Positions 17,644 through 27,624 of a stretch of 64,000 nt of DNA are shown here, piece by piece. The stretch is from Oscillospiraceae bacterium (GTDB lineage: Bacteria > Bacillota > Clostridia > Oscillospirales > CAG-272). The notes below the pieces were generated by a model that saw only the letters and a list, made by a program, of their open reading frames with translations, searched no databases and had not been told where the DNA came from. The stretch spans positions 1-64,000 of the forward strand of contig SVRZ01000011.1 of assembly GCA_015064555.1 (NCBI GenBank), read 5' to 3'. The translations under genes and the position numbers were made by a program. Each line of letters starts with the position of its first letter. Positions within the stretch are counted from its first letter, which is position 1.

Positions 17644-17766
17644 GGGACTACCTCTGTTGGGGGCTTTTTTTACGCGCCTTTTTCTGGGACCTGTGCGCGT
17701 TCCCCGGCATTGAGGGAGGTATTGACGGGATTTACCCGAATTTCTATTAGGAGGTGCCGAAAAAAC

Positions 17767-17916
17767 ATGAGAGTCAAAATTACATTGGCATGCACCGAGT
17801 GCAAGCAGAGAAATTATGACACAAAGAAAAACAAGAAAAATGATCCTGACAGACTTGAGATGAACAAGTTCTGCCGTTTCTGCCGCAAGCATACTTTGCA
17901 CAAAGAAACTAAGTGA
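17767..17916 (+). CDS. rpmG: 50S ribosomal protein L33
   Basis: [49 protein letters not shown]. Confidence 0.97.
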   Translation: MRVKITLACTECKQRNYDTKKNKKNDPDRLEMNKFCRFCRKHTLHKETK

Positions 17917-17937
17917 TCATAGGAGGATTGTTCGAAT

Positions 17938-18270
17938 ATGTCAGAAGAAATCAAGAACACGGTTGAAGAAGAGGTTCAGGAGACTGCCGTTACTGAAGTA
18001 GCGGAGACGGCTGTCGAGGCTAAGCCCAAGAAGGCAAAGAAGCCCGAGCCCAAGAAGGAAAACTTCTTCAAGCGTATGTGGAAAAAATTCGTTAAGCTCT
18101 GCAAGGACACTTACGGTGAGATGAAGAAGGTCGTCTGGACTTCCAAGACCGACCTTGTGAAGAACACTAAGCTCGTTCTCTTCACCGTGCTTGCGATAAG
18201 CATCGTTATAGCTGTTATCGACGTGAGCTTCTCGTTCGTCATCAACAAGCTCGCAGGTCTTATTGGCTAA
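17938..18270 (+). CDS. secE: preprotein translocase subunit SecE (extended acidic/basic N-terminus)
   Basis: FKRMWKKFVKLCKDTYGEMKKVVWTSKTDLVKNTKLVLFTVLAISIVIAVID. Confidence 0.93.
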   Translation: MSEEIKNTVEEEVQETAVTEVAETAVEAKPKKAKKPEPKKENFFKRMWKKFVKLCKDTYGEMKKVVWTSKTDLVKNTKLVLFTVLAISIVIAVIDVSFSFVINKLAGLIG

Positions 18271-18282
18271 GAGGCTCTTAGC

Positions 18283-18825
18283 ATGAGTAATATTAACGAA
18301 AAAAACCTCGGTCCCAGATGGTACGTAGCTCATACCTATACAGGCTACGAAAACAAGGTTAAGATCAGCATTGAAAAGATCGTTGAAAACCGCGGACTCG
18401 GCCACTTGATCTATGATATCAAGGTTCCGGTCGAGGTATACGAGGAGGTCAACGACAAGGGCGAAGTTAAGCAGATCGAAAATAAGCTCTTCCCCAGTTA
18501 CGTTTTCGTCAAAATGACGATGACGGATGAAAGCTGGCACGTTGTCCGTAATATAACGGGCGTTACCGGCTTTGTAGGTCCCGGATCCGAGCCTACCCCT
18601 CTTACAAATGAAGAGGTTGCGATGTTCCAGGTTGAGGCCATCAAGGATGATTTCAACTTCAACATCGGCGATAAGGTCAAGGTCGTTGACGGTATGTTCG
18701 CAGGATACTCGGGAATACTTCAGAATATCAGTGAGGACAAGAAGCAGCTTGGCATTCTTGTTTCCACCGAAAAGCGCGACTTCCCTATCGTTATAGATAC
18801 GAAGGACGTTCGCCTGGCAGATTAA
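18283..18825 (+). CDS. nusG: transcription termination/antitermination protein NusG
   Basis: PRWYVAHTYTGYENKVKISIEKIVE...NKLFPSYVFVKM...VRNITGVTGFVG; KOW domain. Confidence 0.96.
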   Translation: MSNINEKNLGPRWYVAHTYTGYENKVKISIEKIVENRGLGHLIYDIKVPVEVYEEVNDKGEVKQIENKLFPSYVFVKMTMTDESWHVVRNITGVTGFVGPGSEPTPLTNEEVAMFQVEAIKDDFNFNIGDKVKVVDGMFAGYSGILQNISEDKKQLGILVSTEKRDFPIVIDTKDVRLAD

Positions 18826-18910
18826 TACTGCCCGCCATTATTATTGTGGGAGGGAGAAAAATACTTTTTAATTCTTCCGATTTCAGCACCACATACGGAG
18901 GTTTATTATC

Positions 18911-19336
18911 ATGGCAAAGAAAATAATGGGTTATATCAAATTACAGCTTCCTGCCGGAAAGGCTACTCCTCAGCCTCCCGTAGGTCCCGCTCTCGGTCAG
19001 TACGGTGTTGCAATTCCTGCTTTCACTAAGGAATTCAACGACAGAACCAAGAATGACATCGGTCTTATAATCCCCGTTGTCATCACCGTTTACGCAGACC
19101 GTTCCTTCACCTTTATCACCAAGACTCCTCCCGCAGCAGTTCTTATCAAGAAGGCTTGCGGTATAGAGACTGCATCCGCTACCCCCAACAAGACTAAGGT
19201 AGCAAAGCTCTCCAAGGAGCAGCTTCGCAAGATCGCAGAAACTAAGATGCCCGACCTCAATGCCGCTTCTATCGAGGCTGCTATGAGCATGGTTGCAGGT
19301 ACTGCACGCAGCATGGGCGTAACTGTTGAAGAGTAA
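18911..19336 (+). CDS. rplK: 50S ribosomal protein L11
   Basis: [27 protein letters not shown]...[17 protein letters not shown]. Confidence 0.98.
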   Translation: MAKKIMGYIKLQLPAGKATPQPPVGPALGQYGVAIPAFTKEFNDRTKNDIGLIIPVVITVYADRSFTFITKTPPAAVLIKKACGIETASATPNKTKVAKLSKEQLRKIAETKMPDLNAASIEAAMSMVAGTARSMGVTVEE

Positions 19337-19353
19337 TCAGGAGGTAATGGATA

Positions 19354-20049
19354 ATGGGAAAAATGGGTAAAAAGTATATGGCTAGTGTCGAGCTTTTCGA
19401 CAAGTCTAAAATGTATGACACTGATGAGGCACTTGAGATCCTTTGCAAGACCGCAAAGGCTAAGTTCGATGAGACTGTTGAGATTCATATCCGTCTCGGC
19501 GTTGACTCCCGTCACGCTGACCAGCAGGTAAGAGGCGCAATCGTTCTCCCCAACGGTACCGGTAAGACCGTAAGAACTCTCGTATTCGCACGTGGCGACA
19601 AGGCAGATGCTGCTAAGGCTGCAGGTGCAGATTACGTTGGTGCTGAGGATATGGTTCAGAAGATCCAGACCGAGAACTGGTTCGACTTCGACGTTGTTAT
19701 AGCGTCTCCCGACATGATGGGCGTTATCGGCCGTCTTGGTAAGGTGCTTGGTCCTAAGGGACTTATGCCTAACCCCAAGGCAGGTACCGTTACCCCCGAC
19801 GTTGCAAAGGCAGTTACCGATGCTAAGGCAGGTAAGATCGAGTATCGTCTTGATAAGACCAACATCATCCACTGCCCTATCGGAAAAGCATCCTTTGGCG
19901 TTGAGAAGCTTGCTGAGAACTTCAATACTCTTGTAAATGCAGTTATAAAGGCTAAGCCCGCTGCAGCTAAGGGTCAGTACATCAAGAGCTGCGTTATCGC
20001 AACCACGATGGGCCCCGGTATCAAGGTTAACTACTCTAAGCTTGGTTAA
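19354..20049 (+). CDS. rplA: 50S ribosomal protein L1
   Basis: [52 protein letters not shown]. Confidence 0.98.
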   Translation: MGKMGKKYMASVELFDKSKMYDTDEALEILCKTAKAKFDETVEIHIRLGVDSRHADQQVRGAIVLPNGTGKTVRTLVFARGDKADAAKAAGADYVGAEDMVQKIQTENWFDFDVVIASPDMMGVIGRLGKVLGPKGLMPNPKAGTVTPDVAKAVTDAKAGKIEYRLDKTNIIHCPIGKASFGVEKLAENFNTLVNAVIKAKPAAAKGQYIKSCVIATTMGPGIKVNYSKLG

Positions 20050-20092
20050 TTTGAGTATATTATAATGGGCTCTCGCATTTAGGCAGAACCTA

Positions 20093-20143
20093 AAAAAACA
20101 CTACAGAGGCACTGTTTTTAACAATGCCTCTGTAGTGTTTTTT
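20093..20143 (+). terminator. strong rho-independent terminator after rplA
   Basis: Perfect 19-bp inverted repeat aaaaaacactacagaggca / tgcctctgtagtgtttttt, 13-nt loop. Confidence 0.9.
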
Positions 20144-20304
20144 ATGCAAGCCTAAAAGGAACAGTAAGCCGCTGAAGAGCAATTCGCGCGCTCGCTTGTA
20201 CGAGCACAGACTCGCTTTGCTTGATTATCAGCCGACGTTTTCTGCGCGGCATCCGTTCGCCCCAAGGTCTGTAAGAAATTAAAATAGCCGAGATACAGGT
20301 GCGA

Positions 20305-21072
20305 TCAGTTCACAAATCCCTTATAATTATCCCGATAGGCTATAGCAAAGCAAGCACCGACGATCCGCCTTGCTCCGAGACCTTTTATAAGAGCAGCGGA
20401 ATTTCCCATAGATGCACCCGTTGTAACGATATCATCAACCAGGATAACAGATGCCCCGTTTATATCCGGATGCATTTTTCGATAATCGAAACGGGCATTG
20501 AGTATCCGCTCTTCTCCCTTTACCTTCTTCTGAGCATTTTTGAGTCTGGATTTAAGAAGCCTTGCGTATTTTATTCCGAGCCTCTTTGCAATAGCTCTTG
20601 CGATCTTCTCAGAGTGATCGAAGCCGTATTTATTTACTCTACCTGCGGATCTCGGAACAGATGTTATTATAAATTTATCGGTCTTGAATGAATTTTTCAA
20701 CGACTCTGCCATTTCATCTGCTATAAATCCCACAAGATCGCGCCTGGCAACACGCTTTACGTTGTATATGAGCTCGTTGGCAGAGATCAGCTTCCCGGGC
20801 TCGCTGCTGTTTCTGTATCTGAATACCTTAGCCAGCTTATGCACAAAATGTGATTCAAGATATTGGTTCGGACAGGTGCACTCGTTGAGGACCTTAAGGC
20901 AAACGGAACATTTCGCCTTCTTGGTCTCTCTATAGGAATCCATACAGGATTTGCATAGTGCTCTGTCATCCGCATCGAGTCTTTCCTCGCAGCAAACACA
21001 TTTTGGAACAGTAAGATAAAAAAGCAATCTATCGAATATTTTCTCTATTCGCCCGGATTTCATAACGATCAT
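20305..21072 (-). CDS. comF: ComF family protein (phosphoribosyltransferase)
   Basis: Zn-ribbon CVCCEERLDADDRALCKSC...CSVCLKVLNECTC; PRTase VILVDDIVTTGASM. Confidence 0.93.
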   Translation of the reverse strand: MIVMKSGRIEKIFDRLLFYLTVPKCVCCEERLDADDRALCKSCMDSYRETKKAKCSVCLKVLNECTCPNQYLESHFVHKLAKVFRYRNSSEPGKLISANELIYNVKRVARRDLVGFIADEMAESLKNSFKTDKFIITSVPRSAGRVNKYGFDHSEKIARAIAKRLGIKYARLLKSRLKNAQKKVKGEERILNARFDYRKMHPDINGASVILVDDIVTTGASMGNSAALIKGLGARRIVGACFAIAYRDNYKGFVN

Positions 21073-21142
21073 ATCAAATGGGAGCGCCGCTAAAGCTCAT
21101 AACCGAGTTTTCGCGGTGCTCCTCACCTTTTCCTTATTTTAA

Positions 21143-22804
21143 TTACTTGTTCTTAGGGAAGCTATCCTTAAGACCTACTATACGGTTGAATGTACCGGGA
21201 TTTTTGGTATCCTTAACAAAGTATCCGCATCTTACGAACTGGAACTTATCAGAAGGCTCAGCATCTGCAAGCGCCGGCTCTATCTTACAGCCCTCTACCT
21301 TAACAGCCGATTCGGTGTTAAGATAATCGTCATACGTCTTATCCTCGGGAATATCTCCGGTATTCTCTATATCGAAGAGAAAATCATAAAGCATAACGGT
21401 TGCATCGGCGGAATGATCCTTCGAGAGCCAATGAATGGTTCCCTTGACCTTTCTGCCGTCCACAGGCATACCGTTGCCGGTCTCAAGATCGGCGGTACAA
21501 AGGATCTCGATCACATTTCCGTCGGCATCCTTCACTACCTCGTTACACTTAACGATATATGCGCCCATAAGTCTTACCTCGCCATCGGGCTTCATTCTGA
21601 AGAACTTGGGAGGAGGTACCTCTGCAAAATCATCTGCATCGATATACAGCTCTCTCGTGAAGGCTACCTTACGCGTGCCCGCCTCAGGATCTGTAGGATT
21701 ATTGGGGAGGTCGAAATACTCAACCTTATCCTCGGGATAATTGGTAACGGTCACCTTTATGGGATGAAGGATCGCTATTCTTCTGGGTGCTTTTGCATTG
21801 AGCTCCTCGCGGATACAATGCTCAAGAAGCTCATAATCAACTATACTGTAAGCCTTTGCAACACCTGCACGGGATACAAAATCGAATATAGCCTCAGGCG
21901 TATAGCCTCTTCTGCGAAGTCCGCAAATGGTGGGCATTCTGGGATCGTCCCATCCGTCAACAAGTCCGGTCTCAACGAGCTTACGGAGATAGCGCTTGGA
22001 CATTACGGTATGAGTAACGTTAAGACGCGCAAACTCACGCTGCTTGGGGTTGGGATTATTATTGATACCGATATTATCTATTACCCAATCATAAAGAGGT
22101 CTGTGGTTCTCAAACTCTATTGAGCAAAGAGAGTGCGTAATTCCCTCCATTGCATCCTGGATGGGATGTGCATAGTCATAAAGAGGATAAATGCACCATT
22201 TATCTCCCTGACGGTGATGGCTGAGATGAGCAATTCTGTATATAGCGGGATCGCGCATATTCATATTCGGAGAAGCCATATCTATCTTCGCTCTCAGAGT
22301 CTTCGAGCCGTCCTCAAACTCGCCGTTCTTCATTCTCTCAAAGAGGTCAAGGTTTTCTTCAACACTTCTATCTCTGTAAGGACTGTTCTTACCGGGGGTG
22401 GTAAGTGTACCTCTGTACTCACGGAGCTCGTCCGCAGACAGATCGCATACGTATGCCTTTCCGTCCTTTATGAGCTTGATCGCATACTCATAGCAACGGT
22501 CAAAATAGTCAGATCCATAGAAAACTCCGCCGGTAGGCTCACAGCCAAGCCACTTGAGATCCTCGTATATGCTTTCTACGTACTCGTTATCCTCCTTGGC
22601 AGGGTTTGTATCATCATAGCGCAGATTAAAAAGACCGCCGTACTTTTTTGCAGTCATCGCATTGATCCATATCGCCTTAGCAGAGCCGATATGAAGATAT
22701 CCGTTAGGCTCCGGGGGAAATCTGGTATGAATCTTAAGCTCGGGATTCTTTGCCAGGTCCTCATCGATTATGTCGTGTATGAAATTACTTTTGAGTTCTT
22801 CCAT
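21143..22804 (-). CDS. glnS: glutaminyl-tRNA synthetase
   Basis: HTRFPPEPNGYLHIGSAKAIWIN; VMSKRYLRKLVE; YDWVIDNI. Confidence 0.96.
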   Translation of the reverse strand: MEELKSNFIHDIIDEDLAKNPELKIHTRFPPEPNGYLHIGSAKAIWINAMTAKKYGGLFNLRYDDTNPAKEDNEYVESIYEDLKWLGCEPTGGVFYGSDYFDRCYEYAIKLIKDGKAYVCDLSADELREYRGTLTTPGKNSPYRDRSVEENLDLFERMKNGEFEDGSKTLRAKIDMASPNMNMRDPAIYRIAHLSHHRQGDKWCIYPLYDYAHPIQDAMEGITHSLCSIEFENHRPLYDWVIDNIGINNNPNPKQREFARLNVTHTVMSKRYLRKLVETGLVDGWDDPRMPTICGLRRRGYTPEAIFDFVSRAGVAKAYSIVDYELLEHCIREELNAKAPRRIAILHPIKVTVTNYPEDKVEYFDLPNNPTDPEAGTRKVAFTRELYIDADDFAEVPPPKFFRMKPDGEVRLMGAYIVKCNEVVKDADGNVIEILCTADLETGNGMPVDGRKVKGTIHWLSKDHSADATVMLYDFLFDIENTGDIPEDKTYDDYLNTESAVKVEGCKIEPALADAEPSDKFQFVRCGYFVKDTKNPGTFNRIVGLKDSFPKNK

Positions 22805-22830
22805 AATTGGATTTCCCTTCCTTATAATTA

Positions 22831-23439
22831 TTATAGCAACGATTCACCGAGCCGAGATATGTCGCCGTGACCGGGATATATACGAATAGCGGGATCAAGG
22901 TTGCATATTTTTCTTAATGATAAAATCAGCTTTTGCATATCGCCGCCGGGTAGATCTGTCCTGCCGTAGCCGCCTCCCGAAAACAGTGTATCACCTGTAA
23001 ACAAGGCATCGCCCACACTGTAGCAGACCGATCCCTCTGTATGCCCGGGAGATTCCAGAACGCTTATGCTCTCATTACCAAGCATAAGAACGTCCCCCTC
23101 GCGTATTGCTTCTGCCTCTCCCGTATACGATGATATCGGGCCGCTGATAAATACTGCACAGTTCAATGCAGGATCGCGGAGCATCTTCATATCGGAGGAT
23201 GCCACCTTCACCGCGGCGCCTCTTGACACATAGGAATTAATTCCCCATATGTGGTCGATGTGACCGTGTGTCAGCAGAACGTATACAGGCTCACAATCGG
23301 CAAGCTCCGGAATAGCTGCTGTAACGTCATCGTACGTAGATGACGGATCTATAACGGCAAACCTACCGTCGGAAATGAGTATATAGCAGTTAGAAGAAAA
23401 GACCGTGCTATTCTGAATTTTATAAATTCTCAACACCAA
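22831..23439 (-). CDS. MBL-fold metallo-hydrolase
   Basis: VLLTHGHIDHIWGI; VLESPGHTEGSVCY; FTGDTLFSGGYGRTD. Confidence 0.93.
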   Translation of the reverse strand: MVLRIYKIQNSTVFSSNCYILISDGRFAVIDPSSTYDDVTAAIPELADCEPVYVLLTHGHIDHIWGINSYVSRGAAVKVASSDMKMLRDPALNCAVFISGPISSYTGEAEAIREGDVLMLGNESISVLESPGHTEGSVCYSVGDALFTGDTLFSGGGYGRTDLPGGDMQKLILSLRKICNLDPAIRIYPGHGDISRLGESLL

Positions 23440-23638
23440 ACCTCCAACTGTAAATCATTACGTTTTAGTATAACACAAATAAATGCAAAAGTCTAGTATT
23501 TTTTTACACTTTAAATTAAATTTATTCTTATTTTTTTGATTTTTCCGCATTACGGCAACCAAAGATGGATTTTTTCATAAAATATTATAAGGGGAAACTC
23601 TATTTTTAATCTGCTTTCCCCCGGAAGGAGCTTCAGAC

Positions 23639-23878
23639 TTGAAACGAATAGTTATAACATTTAGTAGTATAACCTATGCAACCAAGGCAAGGCGACTGCT
23701 GAGCACTATCGATATTTCGTCAAGGCTCGTAAAGGTAGATCTGTCACAATCGAAGGATGGGTGCACTTACGGCATTGAAATTGCCTATAACAGTTTTTTG
23801 CCTGTTATAGAAACGTTGCGGGCTAACCGAATTCCCTACTCGGTATTAAAGTCGGAGGATGGAAATGGTTTACCTTGA
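23639..23878 (+). CDS. DUF3343-like small protein
   Basis: KRIVITFSSITYATKARRLLSTIDISSRLVKVDLSQSKDGCTYGIEIAYNSFLPVIETLRANRIPYSVLKSED. Confidence 0.7.
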   Translation: MKRIVITFSSITYATKARRLLSTIDISSRLVKVDLSQSKDGCTYGIEIAYNSFLPVIETLRANRIPYSVLKSEDGNGLP

Positions 23879-24977
23879 TAATGCCGCCACAAGCTTTCCG
23901 AAGCCGCCGACGGTCATAGAGGCGGTCACAGATTGCTTATGTAAATACTGCGCCAATTCGGGCAGAAGCTCGCATTTTATGGCGATGAAAACTGCCGAGG
24001 AAATATACCTCGCAAGAGAAGCGGTATCCGATCTGTTTATGCTTGATGCTCCCGAAAACGTTGTATTTACGCAAAATGCAACCTACGCACTCAATATCGC
24101 AATAAAATCGGTGCTGACAGATAAATGTCACGTTCTGATCTCGGATATGGAGCACAATTCGGTGCTGAGACCTATATACAGTCTGTCAAGAAAAATCGGT
24201 ATCGAATATTCGGTATTTTCCACCTCAGGCGAAATCTCAAAAAATATAGAATCTCTGTTACGCGGTGATACCGTGGCAATAATTTCAACGCTCGCTTCAA
24301 ACGTGACCGGCAGAGAGGTATCTCTTGAGGTATTAAATACTATTGCAAAAAAGCACCGTTTGATACTCATACTTGATGCATCGCAGCTTGCCGGGCATAA
24401 AATGATCGATATCAGCACGACCGAGCGCGCAATTCTATGCGCTCCCGGGCATAAGGGACTTTTGTCCATACAAGGCTGCGGATTTCTGCTCTTCAAGGGA
24501 ATAGTTCCCTCCGCCACGCTGGTCGAGGGTGGAACCGGCTCGCTGTCATATGATCTGAAAATGCCGACCTCCCTCCCCGATCATTTCGAAGCGGGGACAC
24601 TTTCAACCCCGTCGATAGTATCACTTCGCCACGGCATTGAGTTCTTGAGAACATACGGAATTGATAATATATCCGCGCGTATCAAGAAAACAACCGAAAG
24701 CTTCACCGAAAGACTGAAAGAAATTAAGGATATTTCAATATATAGCGAGGGAAACGGAATAATTTCCTTTAAGATCAAAGGAATTCCGATATCCGTAATA
24801 GCAGACTCGCTGAATTCGGAGATGATCTTTGTAAGAGAAGGACTTCACTGTGCTCCGCTTGCACATAAAACTATAGGAACGTTTGACACCGGGCTTATAC
24901 GTGTAAGCCTTTCTCTGTTCAGCGAATGCCGCGATGCCGACATTCTCTATAATACCCTCCTCGGTCTATGCTTCTGA
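23865..24977 (+). CDS. class V aminotransferase-fold cysteine desulfurase family protein
   Basis: MVYLDNAATSFPKPPTVIEAV...VFTQNATYALN...CAPGHKGL...VREGLHCAPLAHKTIGTFDTGLIRVSL; SD ggagg 6 nt upstream; overlaps the DUF3343 ORF by 14 nt. Confidence 0.9.
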   Translation: MVYLDNAATSFPKPPTVIEAVTDCLCKYCANSGRSSHFMAMKTAEEIYLAREAVSDLFMLDAPENVVFTQNATYALNIAIKSVLTDKCHVLISDMEHNSVLRPIYSLSRKIGIEYSVFSTSGEISKNIESLLRGDTVAIISTLASNVTGREVSLEVLNTIAKKHRLILILDASQLAGHKMIDISTTERAILCAPGHKGLLSIQGCGFLLFKGIVPSATLVEGGTGSLSYDLKMPTSLPDHFEAGTLSTPSIVSLRHGIEFLRTYGIDNISARIKKTTESFTERLKEIKDISIYSEGNGIISFKIKGIPISVIADSLNSEMIFVREGLHCAPLAHKTIGTFDTGLIRVSLSLFSECRDADILYNTLLGLCF

Positions 24978-25062
24978 AATATGCGTACCCGATGGGGTTG
25001 CGTCTTATTGGCGCAACCGAATAAAAAGGCAGCTGCGTCTTTCAGGCATGACCGAACGAAAA

Positions 25063-25097
25063 AGAGCGAAGATACTTTATCCGGGTATCTTCGCTCT
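25063..25097 (-). terminator. rho-independent terminator downstream of aroK
   Basis: Perfect 13-bp inverted repeat agagcgaagatac / gtatcttcgctct; minus-strand tail CTTTTTCG. Confidence 0.75.
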
Positions 25098-25148
25098 TGC
25101 CATATGCAAAGGTTGAAATTCTGCAAATCTCTTCAATTTTATTTGTTT

Positions 25149-25658
25149 TTATTCGCTTTCAAGCACACCGCGGATAGCCGCCATAACACGCGCCTGATAG
25201 CGCGGATATGCATTGCCGCTGCAATCAACTATGATATCTGCATATTTTTTGTAAAGGACGGTCCTCTCATCATATAGATCCCGGAGAGTCTGCCCCTCGC
25301 GCAAAACAACGCCCCTCTTTGAAAAATCACCCAGTCGCTCCTTTATAACGTCATAGGAGCAATAAAGATACACGATCTTCCCCAGTGAACGCAGCCTCTC
25401 CATAGCGCGCGGATAGTAGACTGCACTTCCTCCCGTTGAGAGTATCACGTTGTCGCCATCGTAATTCAGAAGGATATCCTCCTCGATCTTTTTAAATTCT
25501 TCTGTACCGTATTCGTCGATTATCTCAAAAAGCTTTTTTCCGTATTTTGCCTCTATGAGCTTGTCTGAATCAATATTTTTCATACCGAGTTTTTTTGAAA
25601 CAACTCGTCCCATACAGCTTTTTCCGCACCCGGGCATACCTATTAAAGTGAAAATCAT
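25149..25658 (-). CDS. aroK: shikimate kinase
   Basis: FTLIGMPGCGKSCMGRVVSKKLGMKNIDSDKLIE; ILSTGGSAVYYPRAMERLR. Confidence 0.93.
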   Translation of the reverse strand: MIFTLIGMPGCGKSCMGRVVSKKLGMKNIDSDKLIEAKYGKKLFEIIDEYGTEEFKKIEEDILLNYDGDNVILSTGGSAVYYPRAMERLRSLGKIVYLYCSYDVIKERLGDFSKRGVVLREGQTLRDLYDERTVLYKKYADIIVDCSGNAYPRYQARVMAAIRGVLESE

Positions 25659-25688
25659 TATATTCTGCCTCGTTTTTTATCTGCATTT

Positions 25689-27605
25689 TCAAACTTTTGC
25701 ATTAATATTGAAATTTCCTGATATTTTATATATCTCAGCCGATCCGCTTTTTATCACGAAATCACGTCCGACGTTTGCGTCTATAAGAGCTGCGGCTTCC
25801 TTTCCAAAGGAGATAGAAATCGGCGTATCCGAATTGTTCACAGCCGTCACCAATGACACTCCGTTCTTTTTTCTCTCAAAGATCAAGTGCTCGTTATCGA
25901 TAAGCAATATTCTGAAATCGCCATCGGTATAGGCATCGTTTTCTCTTCTTATCTTACCGATAGCTCTGTAATATTCAAGAATTTCGGTGTTCTGATTTTT
26001 CCAAGGATACGGTCTTCTGTTAAATGGATCCTTGTATCCCTGGAGTCCGGCTTCATCACCGTAAAATATAGCAGGAATACCGGGGATGGTGGCGAGTATC
26101 GTATACGCCATCTTTAATCTTGATACACCGCGCTTAAGCTGACTCGGCGAAAGCTTCAAGACCGACAGCTCCGCATTGTTTTTCCCTTTTCCCATACCAT
26201 CATCCGCCAATATGGTTATGATACGCTCGGTATCGTGAGTTCCGAGCAGATTCATCTGCATATCACGAATGCGCTTTGGAGCATTAAACGTTACCTCTCC
26301 GAGCGCATATTTGAGAGGCTCACTGTTCTTATCGCGGATGAATGATATTATTCCGCTTCTGACAGGATAGTTCATAACACCGTCAAGCTCAGAACCGAGA
26401 TAATAACGCTTTCTTTTATCGTAGGATATTTTATTCGATGCATCCTCCCACACCTCGCCGTAAAGCAAGGAGCCCTGAACCTTCGATTCAAGCATTGATT
26501 TTATGCGCGATATAAATCTGTCCGAAAGCTCGTCGGCAACGTCAAGCCTGAAGCCCGCTATTCCCATAGAAGCATACCTGTCTATGACGCCGCCCTCACC
26601 CGCAATATAATCGCCACATTCCTTGACGTCGGGATTTATTCTCGGCAGGATCTTGATTCCCCACCAACAGGTATATTTATCAGGATGCTTTTTGAAATCA
26701 TACCAGCTGTAATATGGCGAATCCTCGGATTGATATGCACCGATGCCCGGGTATTTACCGTTCTTATTAAAATAAATGCTATCGGATCCGGTATGATTAA
26801 AAACTCCGTCTAAAATTATTCCCATACCGCGCAAGGATGCTTCGCGGATAAGCTCGGAGAGCGCTTCATCACCTCCAAACATATCATCAACCTTCATATA
26901 GTTGGCAGTATCGTATTTATGATTTGAGTAGGACTCAAATATCGGGCTCAGATATATAAGATCGGCTCCAAGCGACTTTATGTAGTCAAGCTTATCTATG
27001 ATACCGTAAAGCGTTCCGCCAAAAAAGGTGTTATTTTCAAGATGCGCTCCCGGGTATTCGGGATATTCGGGAATACCGTTATCCCAATCCTCGATCATAA
27101 CAGCATCGCTCCTTGGCACAATATTGCCACCGCGGGCAAATCTATCCACAAAAACGTGGTATATGATTCCGCCCCGATATCTGTTCGGCTTGCAATATTT
27201 GAAATCTACCATAGATATCTGAAAGTGCTTGCCGGATTCGGATGCGCTAAGACATATCTTACCTCCGCCGCCATTCATTCCGTATAACAATCCTGCAGGA
27301 GTGTTTATGACTAATGACATATAGTAAAGCCCTATGGGAATGTTTTCAAGACTTACGGTAAAGCTATCGTGATCAAAGCTGCTTCCCTTGAGGATCGCCT
27401 CTACGTCTCTGTACGTGGTGAGAGATTGGTCATAAATTCGCGAAAAAGCAGAAACCACTCCCGCTGCACGCGGGAGCAGTATTCTGAGTTCTGCTTTTTC
27501 AGTGATCTGAAAGGCACCCGATCCGATATCCTTACCGTTATGAAGATACTCGATCGAGCCTTCAAGTCCGGTTATCTCGGATGCACAGATTCTTAAGGAT
27601 CTCAC
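25689..27605 (-). CDS. GH13 alpha-amylase family glycosidase
   Basis: GIAGFRLDVADELSDRF; LLYGEVWED; LLGTHDTERI. Likely GTG start at 27605 after SD aagagg. Confidence 0.93.
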   Translation of the reverse strand: MRSLRICASEITGLEGSIEYLHNGKDIGSGAFQITEKAELRILLPRAAGVVSAFSRIYDQSLTTYRDVEAILKGSSFDHDSFTVSLENIPIGLYYMSLVINTPAGLLYGMNGGGGKICLSASESGKHFQISMVDFKYCKPNRYRGGIIYHVFVDRFARGGNIVPRSDAVMIEDWDNGIPEYPEYPGAHLENNTFFGGTLYGIIDKLDYIKSLGADLIYLSPIFESYSNHKYDTANYMKVDDMFGGDEALSELIREASLRGMGIILDGVFNHTGSDSIYFNKNGKYPGIGAYQSEDSPYYSWYDFKKHPDKYTCWWGIKILPRINPDVKECGDYIAGEGGVIDRYASMGIAGFRLDVADELSDRFISRIKSMLESKVQGSLLYGEVWEDASNKISYDKRKRYYLGSELDGVMNYPVRSGIISFIRDKNSEPLKYALGEVTFNAPKRIRDMQMNLLGTHDTERIITILADDGMGKGKNNAELSVLKLSPSQLKRGVSRLKMAYTILATIPGIPAIFYGDEAGLQGYKDPFNRRPYPWKNQNTEILEYYRAIGKIRRENDAYTDGDFRILLIDNEHLIFERKKNGVSLVTAVNNSDTPISISFGKEAAALIDANVGRDFVIKSGSAEIYKISGNFNINAKV

Positions 27606-27624
27606 AGAAAAAACCTCTTGAAAA

